DNA of 64,000 nucleotides from Pedobacter sp. BS3 (GCF_008274585.1 NZ_VTRT01000001.1:434001-498000), one strand, 5' to 3'; shown: positions 7,407-16,295, counted from the stretch's first letter. Notes: generated by a model from the sequence alone, not told the origin. A program made the numbers and translations.

Positions 7407-9581
7407 ATGAAAAGAAAGTTCCTGTCCGTTATGCACGTTCCCGGAAAATATGTCAGAGCCGGTATTATTACTATTGCTGTTTTATTGGTTATACTCATTA
7501 CGGGTATAATGATAGCGTATAATAAACGTGAATCCATTTTACAAGCTACCCTGCAAAAAGCCATCCGCAAGGCTAAGACTGAATATCACCTCAATCTTTC
7601 TGTAGATAAAGCCCGTTTTGACGGATTGCAAACCGTTGTGTTTGATAATATTACGGTTGTGCCCGAAAATCGCGACAGCCTGGCACACATCAGTAAGCTG
7701 CGTGTGGGCGTTAAGCTGTTCCCGCTGTTATTTGGTAATGTAAAGTTTGGCGAACTTGAACTGTCCGACGGGCGGATCTCGCTGATAAAACGCGACAGCC
7801 TGCGTAACTATGATTTCCTTTTCAGGAAGAAAAACCAGGATACCACTGCCCGAACGAAGCTGAACCTGGCAGAGCTGGCTAACAACCTGCTCAATAAATT
7901 GCTTAACAAGATACCGGATAACATGGATATCCGCAATTTTGATCTGAGTTACGTGGGCAATAAAGACAGCCTGCGTTTTTTTGTCAGCACGGCAACCATC
8001 AAAAACGGTGAACTGAGATCTACCATCCAGGTAAACAATAACGAATCGGTATGGCATGCCCAGGGCGAAGTGGAGCCCGGCGATAAGCAATTTGACATCA
8101 GCCTGTTTGCCGAAGGTAAGAAAGTAGAGCTGCCTTTGCTGAAACGTAAGTACGATCTGGTGCTGAATTTTGATACCATCCACGCACAGCTGCGTAAAGT
8201 AATTCATAATGGCGATGGTTTGCGTTTAAAGGGAACCTACGCCATCAGGAACCTGCTGATCAACCAGCCCAAAATTGCTGCGCACGATATTGTAGTACCT
8301 TCCGGCTCTGTTGATGCCGACCTGATGATCGGCGAAAATTATGTTTCGGTCGACAGCTCCTCCGTCATCCACCTGAAAAATATTACCGCGAAACCGTTTA
8401 TAAAATACACGCTTCGCCCCAACAAAATTTACGAAGTAAAACTGCATACCGACGAGCTGGATGCCCAGGAACTGTTCAATTCCTTTCCCGAAGGTCTGTT
8501 CGAATCGCTGAACGGCATAAAAGTAACAGGCACACTTCAATACGATCTGAATTTCCGGCTGGACACTTCCAACCCCGATGCCGTGCAGTTTGATTCGAGG
8601 CTTAACAAAAAGAATTTCAAGATTGTTAGCTGGGGCACAACGCCGCTGGATAAAATAAATAACACCTTTGTCTATACGCCATACGAATACGGCAAACCCA
8701 TGCGTGATATCATTGTCGGCCCGCCAAACCCCAACTTTACCCCTTTAGACAATATATCGGCCAATCTTAAAAATGCGGTTTTAACGGCCGAAGATCCCTC
8801 CTTTTATTCGCATCGCGGTTTTGTAGAAGAATCCATCCGCAAGTCTATTGCCACCGATTTTAAGGAAAAAGCATTTAAGCGTGGCGCCAGCACTATTTCC
8901 ATGCAGCTGGTGAAAAACGTGTACCTGAACCGGCAAAAAACGCTGGCCCGGAAAATAGAGGAAATTTTGCTGGTATGGCTCATAGAGAATAATCACATCT
9001 CCGGCAAATCACGCATGTTTGAGACCTATCTCAACCTGATAGAGTGGGGACGAAATGTGTATGGCATTGGCGAAGCATCACGGTATTATTTTGGTAAACT
9101 TCCCGCCGACCTCACCTTAGGCGAAAGTATTTTCCTGGCCAGCATTGTCCCACGGCCTAAAAAGGGCCTGTACTTTTTTGAACCCGACGGCAGCTTACGC
9201 GGCAGTCTACGCGGATATTTTAAGCTTATCGGCGGATTAATGGCCCGAAAGGGGCTGACTGCTCCCGATACCAATGCCTACGGCTTTTATTCTGTACGAC
9301 TCAAAGAAAGCCTGCGTCAGCAGATTGCCCCCGATACCATATCTATTGATACATTGATGAAAGATGTGGATGATGATGCCGACACCCGCTCATTCCTGGA
9401 TCGTATCTTCGGTAAAAAGAAGGAAAAAACCGATACGCTAAGCATGCCACCGGCTAAACAACATCATCCCGTGCAGCAGCAACCGGCAGATACTGTGAAA
9501 ACCCCGGCTGAGCTTCGGCGTGAACGCCGGGAACAACGGCGGCAGGAACGCAAACGGGAGCGTGAAGCAGGTTACAGATAA
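7407..9581 (+). CDS. Membrane-anchored GT51 peptidoglycan glycosyltransferase with large N-terminal extension
   Basis: The 724-residue protein has one membrane segment (about residues 17-39) and then about 400 residues of beta-rich periplasmic sequence resembling AsmA-like repeats. A GT51 glycosyltransferase domain follows at about 445-600: the catalytic Glu lies in TAEDPSFYSHRGF, followed by KRGASTISMQLVKNVYLNR and ETYLNLIEWGRNVYGI. GT51 enzymes polymerise lipid II glycan strands at the outer face of the inner membrane. There is no transpeptidase domain, so it is monofunctional but far longer than MtgA (about 240 residues). The last 70 residues are Pro/Gln-rich and end in an Arg/Glu-rich tail. 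The N-terminal extension may link synthesis to envelope transport, which is speculation. Confidence 0.87.
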   Translation: MKRKFLSVMHVPGKYVRAGIITIAVLLVILITGIMIAYNKRESILQATLQKAIRKAKTEYHLNLSVDKARFDGLQTVVFDNITVVPENRDSLAHISKLRVGVKLFPLLFGNVKFGELELSDGRISLIKRDSLRNYDFLFRKKNQDTTARTKLNLAELANNLLNKLLNKIPDNMDIRNFDLSYVGNKDSLRFFVSTATIKNGELRSTIQVNNNESVWHAQGEVEPGDKQFDISLFAEGKKVELPLLKRKYDLVLNFDTIHAQLRKVIHNGDGLRLKGTYAIRNLLINQPKIAAHDIVVPSGSVDADLMIGENYVSVDSSSVIHLKNITAKPFIKYTLRPNKIYEVKLHTDELDAQELFNSFPEGLFESLNGIKVTGTLQYDLNFRLDTSNPDAVQFDSRLNKKNFKIVSWGTTPLDKINNTFVYTPYEYGKPMRDIIVGPPNPNFTPLDNISANLKNAVLTAEDPSFYSHRGFVEESIRKSIATDFKEKAFKRGASTISMQLVKNVYLNRQKTLARKIEEILLVWLIENNHISGKSRMFETYLNLIEWGRNVYGIGEASRYYFGKLPADLTLGESIFLASIVPRPKKGLYFFEPDGSLRGSLRGYFKLIGGLMARKGLTAPDTNAYGFYSVRLKESLRQQIAPDTISIDTLMKDVDDDADTRSFLDRIFGKKKEKTDTLSMPPAKQHHPVQQQPADTVKTPAELRRERREQRRQERKREREAGYR

Positions 9582-9719
9582 GTTATAAGTTGTAAGTTTT
9601 AGGTGGTAAGTTATAAGTTTTGCCTGATTATTATTTGAAAAGCAATGCCAGCACATTATCGGTTCAGACAGTTCCGTAATGCCGGATGCATAACTGCTCA
9701 TAACAGATCTTTCATAAGC
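9582..9719. repeat. Degenerate 9-11 bp tandem repeat, TTATAAGTT type
   Basis: Bases 9582-9620 are made of imperfect copies of AAGTTATAAGTT, TTGTAAGTT and GGTAAGTT. The same motif, in reverse complement, fills 32535-32598 before gltX. No gene is supported here. Confidence 0.7.
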
Positions 9720-10910
9720 TTAATACAAAAATCCAAACAGCCATAACGGAATTTTTTGCTGATAGCCGATCTCTATATCATCGGCTACGACGTATGCTTT
9801 ATCCAGGTGCCTGATTTGTTTTGAAGATTTATCTTTACCACCTATTTCGAATACAGTATCAGCTATCCTGAAATCACTGTCCTGTATATAGCTTACCGGC
9901 TTTACCACAGCAACCTGGTTAATAAAAAAGCTTTCACGCATATTTCCAATATTGCTGTTTGTATCTGCCAGGGCGATGTATAAATTGGGATGATGCAGGT
10001 ATATTTTTTCAGGCTTTTGCAGTAAGCCGATGTCTTTAACAGCGTTATGCAAGCCACGAATAACCCGGAGGTCTTCCAGGTAATGCAGGTAATTTACCAG
10101 CGAGTTACGTGTAACTCCCGTACGTTCGCTTAGCTTAGATATATTTGGCTTGAACGGAACAGATTCGGCGATGATATGTAATAACAGGCGGATCTTTTCG
10201 ATGCTGGCATAGCTGATGTCATGCGAAGCCGGAAGATCTGCTGATAAGGCCAGCGAAATGGTTTCGGCCAGTTTTAACGGATAAGTAGCGTTGTTTTCTA
10301 TAAAATAGGGATAATAGCCGTATTGGAGATAATTTTTAAAATGCTCAAACGGGCGCAATATCTTAACAATATTACGGGCATGGTTGACGTGATCTTCAAG
10401 TAAATGTTCAAGAGTAATAGCATCAAGAGATCTTTTTGTAACCAGTTCAAGGTATTCCCGGAAGGAGAGGCCAAACAATTCATACATTACAGCTCTTCTG
10501 CTCAGGTCGCCTTTAGCCTTATCCAGGTGTATAATTGACGAGCCGGTAAATACAACATGCAGATCAGGATGGTCATCATAAATATTCTTTAGTTCCTGCG
10601 ACCAGTTGCTGTAGCGGTGAACTTCGTCCAGCAACAGAAAGCGGCCACCCTGCTTAACAAATGCATCGGCCAGATCAGCCAGCCTGTTCTCTGTAAAATA
10701 CAGATCGTCTAAGCTGGCATATAAGGTTTGATGATCCTGCGGGAGCTGTAAAGCGATATATTGAAGCAACAACGTTGTTTTACCTGCTCCTCTTGCGCCT
10801 TTAATACCGATCAGCCTGTCGTTCCAGTCTATTTTCTGATGTAAATATCGTTTAAAATCAACTGGCACACGGTCCCGCTTTTTATAGAATTTTGCTGCAA
10901 GAGTTTCCAT
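9720..10910 (-). CDS. AAA_14/DUF4143-type P-loop ATPase
   Basis: From ATG 10910 the protein has 396 residues. It carries Walker A GARGAGKTTLL, Walker B FLLLDEVHRYSNW and sensor VVFTGSSIIHLDK, the AAA_14 pattern, with a C-terminal DUF4143-like region and a helix-turn-helix-like segment KLSERTGVTRNSLVNYLHYLED near residue 260. Members are widespread in bacteria and archaea and often behave as mobile, paralogous single genes of unknown role. A TTG start at 10931 is also open but lies in an inverted-repeat promoter region. It is flanked by unrelated genes and is probably monocistronic. Confidence 0.88.
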   Translation of the reverse strand: METLAAKFYKKRDRVPVDFKRYLHQKIDWNDRLIGIKGARGAGKTTLLLQYIALQLPQDHQTLYASLDDLYFTENRLADLADAFVKQGGRFLLLDEVHRYSNWSQELKNIYDDHPDLHVVFTGSSIIHLDKAKGDLSRRAVMYELFGLSFREYLELVTKRSLDAITLEHLLEDHVNHARNIVKILRPFEHFKNYLQYGYYPYFIENNATYPLKLAETISLALSADLPASHDISYASIEKIRLLLHIIAESVPFKPNISKLSERTGVTRNSLVNYLHYLEDLRVIRGLHNAVKDIGLLQKPEKIYLHHPNLYIALADTNSNIGNMRESFFINQVAVVKPVSYIQDSDFRIADTVFEIGGKDKSSKQIRHLDKAYVVADDIEIGYQQKIPLWLFGFLY

Positions 10911-10917
10911 TTTGTTC

Positions 10918-10964
10918 TTTGTAAAGAGCAAATATGGTTATAAATTGTTTTTTACAAAGAGCAA
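10918..10964. promoter_or_regulatory. Inverted and direct repeats upstream of the AAA_14 gene
   Basis: CTTTGTAAA (10918-10926) and TTTACAAAG (10951-10959) form an exact 9-bp inverted repeat. AAAGAGCAA occurs twice at a 33-bp interval (10923-10931, 10956-10964). They lie just upstream of the start and may be an operator. Confidence 0.4.
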
Positions 10965-11099
10965 TGTGTGGTTTAATAGTATTATTCGCTATTGGTTTTC
11001 AGCTTTTAATTTACTCCTGGATACTATACCGTATTTCGGCATCAATGTTTAACTTGCAATCCGGCAAATGAATAGATACGTTCAGTATGAATAGCGCTC

Positions 11100-11801
11100 A
11101 TGAAAACAGATAAAACCGGTTGCAATCTTCAAAGTTGCTTTATGTGCAGGCTGGCCGCTAAGGAGTGGAAGTTCGCAATTGATGCGCACAAAAAGAATTT
11201 CCTGGTAAAGAAGGGCGAGCAGTTCATTACCGAAGGCGACCCTGTAACCGGTGTATATTTTGTGTACAGCGGTAAGGTAAAAGTTCATAAAAAATGGGGC
11301 GACCGGGAGCTGATCGTTCGTTTTGCTCATAACGGAGCTATTGTGGGTCACCGGGGCATTAGTACCCGTAACATGGTTTATCCGATATCAGCAACGGCCC
11401 TTGAAAACAGCTCAGTTTGCTTTGTGGATATTGATTTTTTCATGGCGAGCCTCAAGGTGAATCCTGAGCTGATGCTTAACCTGATGCTGTTTTACGCTGA
11501 TGAACTACAGGAATCTGAAAAACGGATGCGTAACCTGGCCCTTATGTCCGTAAAGGGCCGTCTGGCGCTGGCCTTGCTTCATTTAAGAGAGCTTTTCGGG
11601 ATGGATACCGCTGGCTTTATTGATATTGAGCTAAGCCGGCAGGATCTGGCTGCTTTTACGGGAGCTGCCTACGAAACTGTTTTCAGAACATTAAATGAAT
11701 TTACGTTCGATAAGCTTATTGCGATAGCCGGAAAAAGAATACGTATTACAGATAACGGCAAACTTGTTAACCTGACACTGGATAATGAATCGGCAGGGTA
11801 A
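11100..11801 (+). CDS. FNR-like Crp-family regulator with a four-cysteine signature
   Basis: The 233-residue protein has a cyclic-nucleotide-binding-type beta-roll (about 30-130), a dimer helix and a winged helix (about 180-225). Near the N-terminus are Cys8, Cys13 and Cys16 (CNLQSCFMC), and Cys107 in SSVCFVD aligns with FNR Cys122 in MVCEIPF. Together these are candidate ligands for an oxygen-sensing [4Fe-4S] cluster, with spacing unlike E. coli FNR (Cys20, 23, 29, 122). The recognition helix reads AAYETVFRTLNEF: Glu and Arg of the FNR E-x-x-S-R triad are kept, but Ser is replaced by Phe. It converges on the nirBD operon and is its likely regulator, which is inference from context and from an FNR-like palindrome upstream of nirB. 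Confidence 0.87.
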   Translation: MKTDKTGCNLQSCFMCRLAAKEWKFAIDAHKKNFLVKKGEQFITEGDPVTGVYFVYSGKVKVHKKWGDRELIVRFAHNGAIVGHRGISTRNMVYPISATALENSSVCFVDIDFFMASLKVNPELMLNLMLFYADELQESEKRMRNLALMSVKGRLALALLHLRELFGMDTAGFIDIELSRQDLAAFTGAAYETVFRTLNEFTFDKLIAIAGKRIRITDNGKLVNLTLDNESAG

Positions 11802-11804
11802 CAA

Positions 11805-11838
11805 ATAAAAATCCCGCTGCCTGAACCAGAACAGCGGG
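11805..11838 (-). terminator. Terminator of the nir operon
   Basis: CCCGCTG (11813-11819) and CAGCGGG (11832-11838) form a 7-bp stem. Read on the minus strand it is followed by ATTTTTATTTG. It lies between two convergent genes, with the T run only in the nir direction. Confidence 0.65.
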
Positions 11839-11857
11839 TCTCCTTCATCAAACTTTA

Positions 11858-12268
11858 TTAAAACTTATAGCCAATTCCGGCGCCGGCAATCCACTTGCCG
11901 TCTTTTGCCGCGGTTTTGCTCAAGTAATAAAAAGGCAATTGTATGGCCAGGTGTTTGTACACAGCCGTAAGCCCGAAGCCCAGCGTTGGGGTTATCGTAG
12001 CGTTCTTTGTTCCTGCGGTTACCTTATCCTCTTTAATCTTTAACGAGGGAAGTAAGCCCACCAACAGACTAAAAGGTTTTTTATTGAATTTCACGCCCGG
12101 GCCTGTACAATTTACAAAGGCGCCATCGTCAGCGTAACCGGCTACCAGAACGCCATCAAATAATACAGGTTTTACTCTGCCGGCATCTGGTGTTTGCGCT
12201 TTTGCCGAAAAATTAAGCATGCAGAGTACAAGGCCGCCGTACAGGGCAGCATAGTGTTTACGTGTCAT
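11858..12268 (-). CDS. Small secreted beta-rich protein in the nitrite operon
   Basis: The 136-residue protein has a signal peptide (about 1-24, ending AKAQT) and a beta-rich body that ends GAGIGYKF, with an aromatic C-terminal residue as in outer-membrane barrels. ATITPTLGFGLTAVYKHLAIQLPFYY looks like barrel hairpins, but the chain is short for a barrel (about 110 mature residues). It is the last gene of the nirB-nirD-channel unit, 34 bp after the channel gene, so a role in nitrate or nitrite handling at the outer membrane is possible but unproven. I do not recognise a named family. Confidence 0.7.
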   Translation of the reverse strand: MTRKHYAALYGGLVLCMLNFSAKAQTPDAGRVKPVLFDGVLVAGYADDGAFVNCTGPGVKFNKKPFSLLVGLLPSLKIKEDKVTAGTKNATITPTLGFGLTAVYKHLAIQLPFYYLSKTAAKDGKWIAGAGIGYKF

Positions 12269-12302
12269 AAGGTTTGTTTTTATTTAATTGTTATCAGAAA
12301 AA

Positions 12303-13118
12303 TCATTGTGCGGCAGAGGCAGTTACATCTTCACTTTTTCCATAGGTGTAATAAATAGCCATCCCGGTAAATAACAGGCCGCCAATGATGTTGCCCAGTG
12401 TTACAATCAGCTGATTATCCAGCCACCAGTCGGCTATGGTAACGTGGGCGCCAAACATCATCCCGGCAGGAATGACAAACATATTGACCACGGCGTGCTC
12501 ATAGCCTAATGCGAAGAAAATGAAAATCGGGATACCGGCAGCCAATATTTTGCCCAGGGTAGATTTGGATGTCATGGCCATTACTACGCCCATACAGACC
12601 ATCCAGTTACACAGAATAGCTTTAACAAAAGCTGTAAGCAGGCCCGCCCCTCCATGACTGGCATAGGCGATGGTCTTTTTTTCGGCTACGGCTACAATGG
12701 TTTTTTCAATAGCTCCCAATGTTCCGGACGAGCCAAATTCTGAGGCAGCCGCCCAGTACAGGAAAGCAAATAACAAACTTCCGATCAGGTTCCCGGTAAA
12801 TACCCAGAACAGGTTTTTCAGCATGGTTCCGGCAGAAATTTTCTTCTCCAGGAAGGCCAGCGGAACCAGCGAAAAGCTTCCGGTTACCAGCTCCAGGCCT
12901 AAAATAACGATAATGACGAAGCCAACAGGGAATACAACGGCTCCCGCCATGCTGATGTTGGTTTGTGCTACAGCCAGAAACGCCAGCGTTACGGAAATAG
13001 CCAGCAGTGCCCCCGACATACTGCCCCGAATTAATAAATCTTTTACAGATAAAGAAGCCTTGTTAAGAGCTGCGCCCATCATGGCGCTGGCTACTTCTTT
13101 TGGTGATACATAATCCAT
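12303..13118 (-). CDS. nirC: Formate/nitrite transporter (FNT) family channel
   Basis: The 271-residue protein has six predicted membrane helices and the FNT signatures GLELVTGSF (first discontinuous helix) and GYEHAVVNMF, whose His is the conserved central pore residue of FocA/NirC. FNT pentamers move formate, nitrite or hydrosulfide across the inner membrane. Its place directly after nirD makes nitrite the likely substrate, so NirC is preferred to FocA. The gene is 36 bp after nirD and is followed by a small secreted protein. Confidence 0.9.
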   Translation of the reverse strand: MDYVSPKEVASAMMGAALNKASLSVKDLLIRGSMSGALLAISVTLAFLAVAQTNISMAGAVVFPVGFVIIVILGLELVTGSFSLVPLAFLEKKISAGTMLKNLFWVFTGNLIGSLLFAFLYWAAASEFGSSGTLGAIEKTIVAVAEKKTIAYASHGGAGLLTAFVKAILCNWMVCMGVVMAMTSKSTLGKILAAGIPIFIFFALGYEHAVVNMFVIPAGMMFGAHVTIADWWLDNQLIVTLGNIIGGLLFTGMAIYYTYGKSEDVTASAAQ

Positions 13119-13154
13119 AATGATATTGTTTAATAAGTGTTTACAATGTGAATA

Positions 13155-13538
13155 TTAAGCGCCGGTTGCCAGCACAGGCTGCGACTGACCGTTTATCTGG
13201 CCGGTAGTTAAGCCGATGTATACTAAATTATCCTCTACCTTTACGGGATAGGTTTGTATGGCGCATTCATCGCCGCTAAGGCACTGGCCGGTAGCCAGCG
13301 AAAATGTTTTTTTATGAAACGGACAGGCAATCTTCGGCTCTCCGGCCACGGAGCCAATCATACCACGGCTTAACGCCATCTGTTTACGGTGCGGACATTC
13401 GTTTTGTGTAGCATACCACTCGTTACGACGGGTGAAATAGAACAAGGCGATTTGCTGGTCGCCATGCTTTACGCAAACGCCGCCGTTTTCAACCACATCG
13501 TTTACGTGGCAGGCGGCAATCCAGTGTGTTGTTTCCAT
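13155..13538 (-). CDS. nirD: Nitrite reductase small subunit, Rieske-type
   Basis: The 127-residue protein is a Rieske fold. Cys48/His50 in ECPHRKQ and Cys72/His75 in ACPFHKK form the full C-x-H and C-x2-H ligand set for a [2Fe-2S] cluster. This is notable because enterobacterial NirD is Rieske-like but lacks these ligands; the arrangement here is closer to Bacillus NasE-type subunits. It begins 36 bp after nirB and forms the NADH-dependent nitrite reductase with it in the cytoplasm. Confidence 0.92.
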   Translation of the reverse strand: METTHWIAACHVNDVVENGGVCVKHGDQQIALFYFTRRNEWYATQNECPHRKQMALSRGMIGSVAGEPKIACPFHKKTFSLATGQCLSGDECAIQTYPVKVEDNLVYIGLTTGQINGQSQPVLATGA

Positions 13539-13573
13539 ATCTGTGTTATTTAAGGGTTGATTATTCTGTTAAG

Positions 13574-16090
13574 CTATTTCCAGTCGGCAGCTACTTTCTG
13601 GTTACGCATTTCATTAAATGCTACACTCGGATCTTTTTCGCCCGGTGCGTTTACAAAATGGGTAAAGCGTTTCCGGATTTCGGGAGTTTCTACCGCTACC
13701 TTCCATTCACATTGATACGCATTTACCAGTTCCTGCATTTCTTCTTCCCATTGCCCGGCCATACCCAGGCTATCGTTTATTACCACGTTACGCAGGTAAT
13801 CCATACCGCCATCCATTTTATTGAGCCAGGTTGCGGTACGTGTAAGCGGGTCGGCGGTGCGGATGTAGAACATCAGGAAACGGTCGATGTACCGGATGCA
13901 GGTTTCGCTGTCGATATCAGCGGCAAGTAATAAGGCATGCTGTGGCTTGCTGCCGCCATTGCCGCATACGTACAGGTTCCAGCCTTTTTCTGTGGCTATG
14001 ATGCCGAAATCCTTGCTTTGGGCCTCGGCACATTCACGGATGCAGCCGCTTACGGCGGATTTAATTTTGTGCGGCGCCCGCAATCCGCGATAGCGTTCTT
14101 CTATTTGTATGGCAAAGCTCACGCTATCGTGCAAACCAAACCGGCACCAGGTGCTGCCTACACAGCTCTTAACCGTACGCAAGGCCTTTCCATACGCGTG
14201 TCCGCTTTCAAATCCGGCAGCAATTAGCTCTTCCCAAATCAGCGGTAAATCACTCAAGTGAGCGCCAAACATATCAATGCGCTGGCCGCCGGTTATCTTA
14301 GTGTACAGGTTGTATTTCTCGGCTACGCGGCCAATCACCATGAGTTTTTGCGGGGTAATCTCGCCGCCCGGTATCCGCGGAACAACAGAATACGTGCCAC
14401 CTTTCTGGATGTTAGCCAGAAAACGGTCATTGCTGTCCTGGGCGGTGTCGTTGCCCTTTTTCAGGATCATGTCGTTCCACAAGCTGGCCAGCAGCGATGA
14501 TACCAACGGTTTGCATACTTCACAGCCGTCGCCTTTGCCCAGGTGGTCGAGCGCCTCATCGTATGAGCGGATATGGTGTATCTTAATAAGATCGTACAGT
14601 TCCTGCCGGCTGAAATTAAAATGCTCGCACACTACGTTACGGATATATTTCCCGTTTTGCTTCATGGTGTGCACCATCAAATCCTTGATCATTGGCATAC
14701 AGCCTCCGCAGCCTGTACCGGCTTTCGTGCATTTCTTTATGGCATCCACAGACTCACAATGATGCTCTGTTACAGCGCTGCAAATGGTTCCTTTATTCAC
14801 ACTTTCGCAGCTACAGATCAACGCATCGTCGGGCAGGGCGGCAACGCCGGAACCTTCTGCCTGTGCCGATCTGTTACGGGCGCCTATTACCAACTCTTCG
14901 GGATCAGGCGGCAGCACTATTTTATTATTAACGGTTTGCAGCAGCATGTTATAGGCCGAGGCATCGCCAACTAAAATACCTCCAAGCAGGTATTTGCCAT
15001 CATTACTGATGTTGATACGTTTGTAAGTCCCTTTGTGCGTATCTTCAAAGCTAATGGTCCGGCATTCGGGTTCAGTTATAAACGCGTCGCCATAGCTGGC
15101 TACGTCTACACCAATCAGTTTCAGCTTGGTGCTCATGTCAAATCCGGCGAAAGCCTTTGCCTGGCCACACAGGTTAGCAGCAACAATTTCTGCCATTTCG
15201 TATCCGGGTGCAATCAGGCCATAGATCATGTTGTTGTGCAGCGCACACTCGCCAATGGCAAAAACCGATGGATCGCTGGTCTGCATGGTATCATTGACCA
15301 CGATGCCGCCACGGGGGCCAACCTCAAGTCCTGCTTGTCTGGCCAGCTCGTCACGCGGGCGGATGCCTGCCGAAATAACCAGCATATCTACGGGCAATTG
15401 AGTGTCGTCGTTGAATGTTAATGCTTCGATGCGTTCATCGCCTGCTATGGCTGTTGTGCTTTTGTTGAGATGTGTTGTTAAGCCGAGCTCTTTTAGCTTG
15501 GATTGCAGAATGTTGCTTCCGGCGCTGTCTATCTGGCGGGGCATTAAGCGTGGTGCATATTCTATGACATGGGTTTCGGTGATGCCTAAATCTATGAGGG
15601 CTTTAGCTGCTTCAAGGCCGAGTAAACCTCCGCCCATTACCGCACCCGATTGTGCTTTTGTAGCATAAGCGGCTATCAAATCCAGATCGTCGATGGTGCG
15701 ATAGACGAAAACGCCTTCTTTGTTTATTCCGGGAATATCGGGCACAAACGGCGAGGAGCCGGTAGCCAGCACCAGGTAATCGTAATCTACAATAAGTCCC
15801 TTGCTGGATTGTACGGTTTTATAGATGCGATCTATTTCTGTAACCGGATCGTTAAGGTGCAGCGTAATGTTATTATCGGCATACCAGTTTGCGGAACAGA
15901 GTGATAAATCATCAGCGTTCTTTCCATTAAAATACTCACTCAGATGAACGCGGTCATAGGCTCGTCTTTTTTCCTCGCCAAAAACTACAATATCAAAAGA
16001 AGATGATTTTGCTATTAATTTTTCGCAAAATTTGTGACTAACCATTCCATTTCCTATAACAACTACGGATGTTTTGCTTTCTTCTGTCAT
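13574..16090 (-). CDS. nirB: Nitrite reductase [NAD(P)H] large subunit
   Basis: The 838-residue flavoprotein reduces nitrite to ammonium with NAD(P)H. Domains in order: FAD/NAD(P)H-disulphide-reductase module (about 1-400, with GNGMVSHKF and TGSSPFVPDIPG), a BFD-type [2Fe-2S] region (about 423-475, CSCESV and then CTKAGTGCGGC), a second Cys-rich segment (about 520-545), the ferredoxin-like half domain, and the sirohaem/[4Fe-4S] domain. The sirohaem ligands are C-x5-C in SCVGSTWC (about 640-646) and C-x3-C in SGCIREC (about 682). Length is normal. No sirohaem-synthesis or nitrate-reductase gene is in this window. A long AT-rich leader precedes it. Confidence 0.97.
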   Translation of the reverse strand: MTEESKTSVVVIGNGMVSHKFCEKLIAKSSSFDIVVFGEEKRRAYDRVHLSEYFNGKNADDLSLCSANWYADNNITLHLNDPVTEIDRIYKTVQSSKGLIVDYDYLVLATGSSPFVPDIPGINKEGVFVYRTIDDLDLIAAYATKAQSGAVMGGGLLGLEAAKALIDLGITETHVIEYAPRLMPRQIDSAGSNILQSKLKELGLTTHLNKSTTAIAGDERIEALTFNDDTQLPVDMLVISAGIRPRDELARQAGLEVGPRGGIVVNDTMQTSDPSVFAIGECALHNNMIYGLIAPGYEMAEIVAANLCGQAKAFAGFDMSTKLKLIGVDVASYGDAFITEPECRTISFEDTHKGTYKRINISNDGKYLLGGILVGDASAYNMLLQTVNNKIVLPPDPEELVIGARNRSAQAEGSGVAALPDDALICSCESVNKGTICSAVTEHHCESVDAIKKCTKAGTGCGGCMPMIKDLMVHTMKQNGKYIRNVVCEHFNFSRQELYDLIKIHHIRSYDEALDHLGKGDGCEVCKPLVSSLLASLWNDMILKKGNDTAQDSNDRFLANIQKGGTYSVVPRIPGGEITPQKLMVIGRVAEKYNLYTKITGGQRIDMFGAHLSDLPLIWEELIAAGFESGHAYGKALRTVKSCVGSTWCRFGLHDSVSFAIQIEERYRGLRAPHKIKSAVSGCIRECAEAQSKDFGIIATEKGWNLYVCGNGGSKPQHALLLAADIDSETCIRYIDRFLMFYIRTADPLTRTATWLNKMDGGMDYLRNVVINDSLGMAGQWEEEMQELVNAYQCEWKVAVETPEIRKRFTHFVNAPGEKDPSVAFNEMRNQKVAADWK

Positions 16091-16134
16091 TTCTTCTAAA
16101 ATTTTGCCAGTTATAATTTAATTTTTAATGGTTT

Positions 16135-16171
16135 TAATATTTTATATTAAATAATCAGATATAAAATATTA
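16135..16171 (-). promoter_or_regulatory. 13-bp inverted repeat in the nirB leader
   Basis: TAATATTTTATAT (16135-16147) and ATATAAAATATTA (16159-16171) are exact reverse complements separated by 11 bp. It could be a protein-binding site or, if transcribed, an AU-rich hairpin in the 5' leader. Confidence 0.5.
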
Positions 16172-16277
16172 TTTTTTTATAGATTTTATAATAAATACAA
16201 CAAATAAATATATAATCGCCATTTTTATTGTATTAACAATTCAAATAACATAAAATTATCATAATAAATCAATTATT

Positions 16278-16295
16278 TTATGATTTAAATCATAA
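16278..16295. promoter_or_regulatory. 18-bp perfect palindrome, FNR-box-like
   Basis: TTATGATTTAAATCATAA equals its own reverse complement. Its core, TGAT-N4-ATCA, is the inner part of the FNR consensus TTGAT-N4-ATCAA. It lies about 190 bp upstream of nirB and would suit the FNR-like protein encoded at 11100-11801; that link is inference. Confidence 0.55.

Noticed and set aside
9438-9701. Minus-strand 87-codon frame over the end of the GT51 gene
   Set aside because: It runs through the degenerate TTATAAGTT repeat and the Arg-rich tail of the real gene; the translation looks like repeat-derived sequence.
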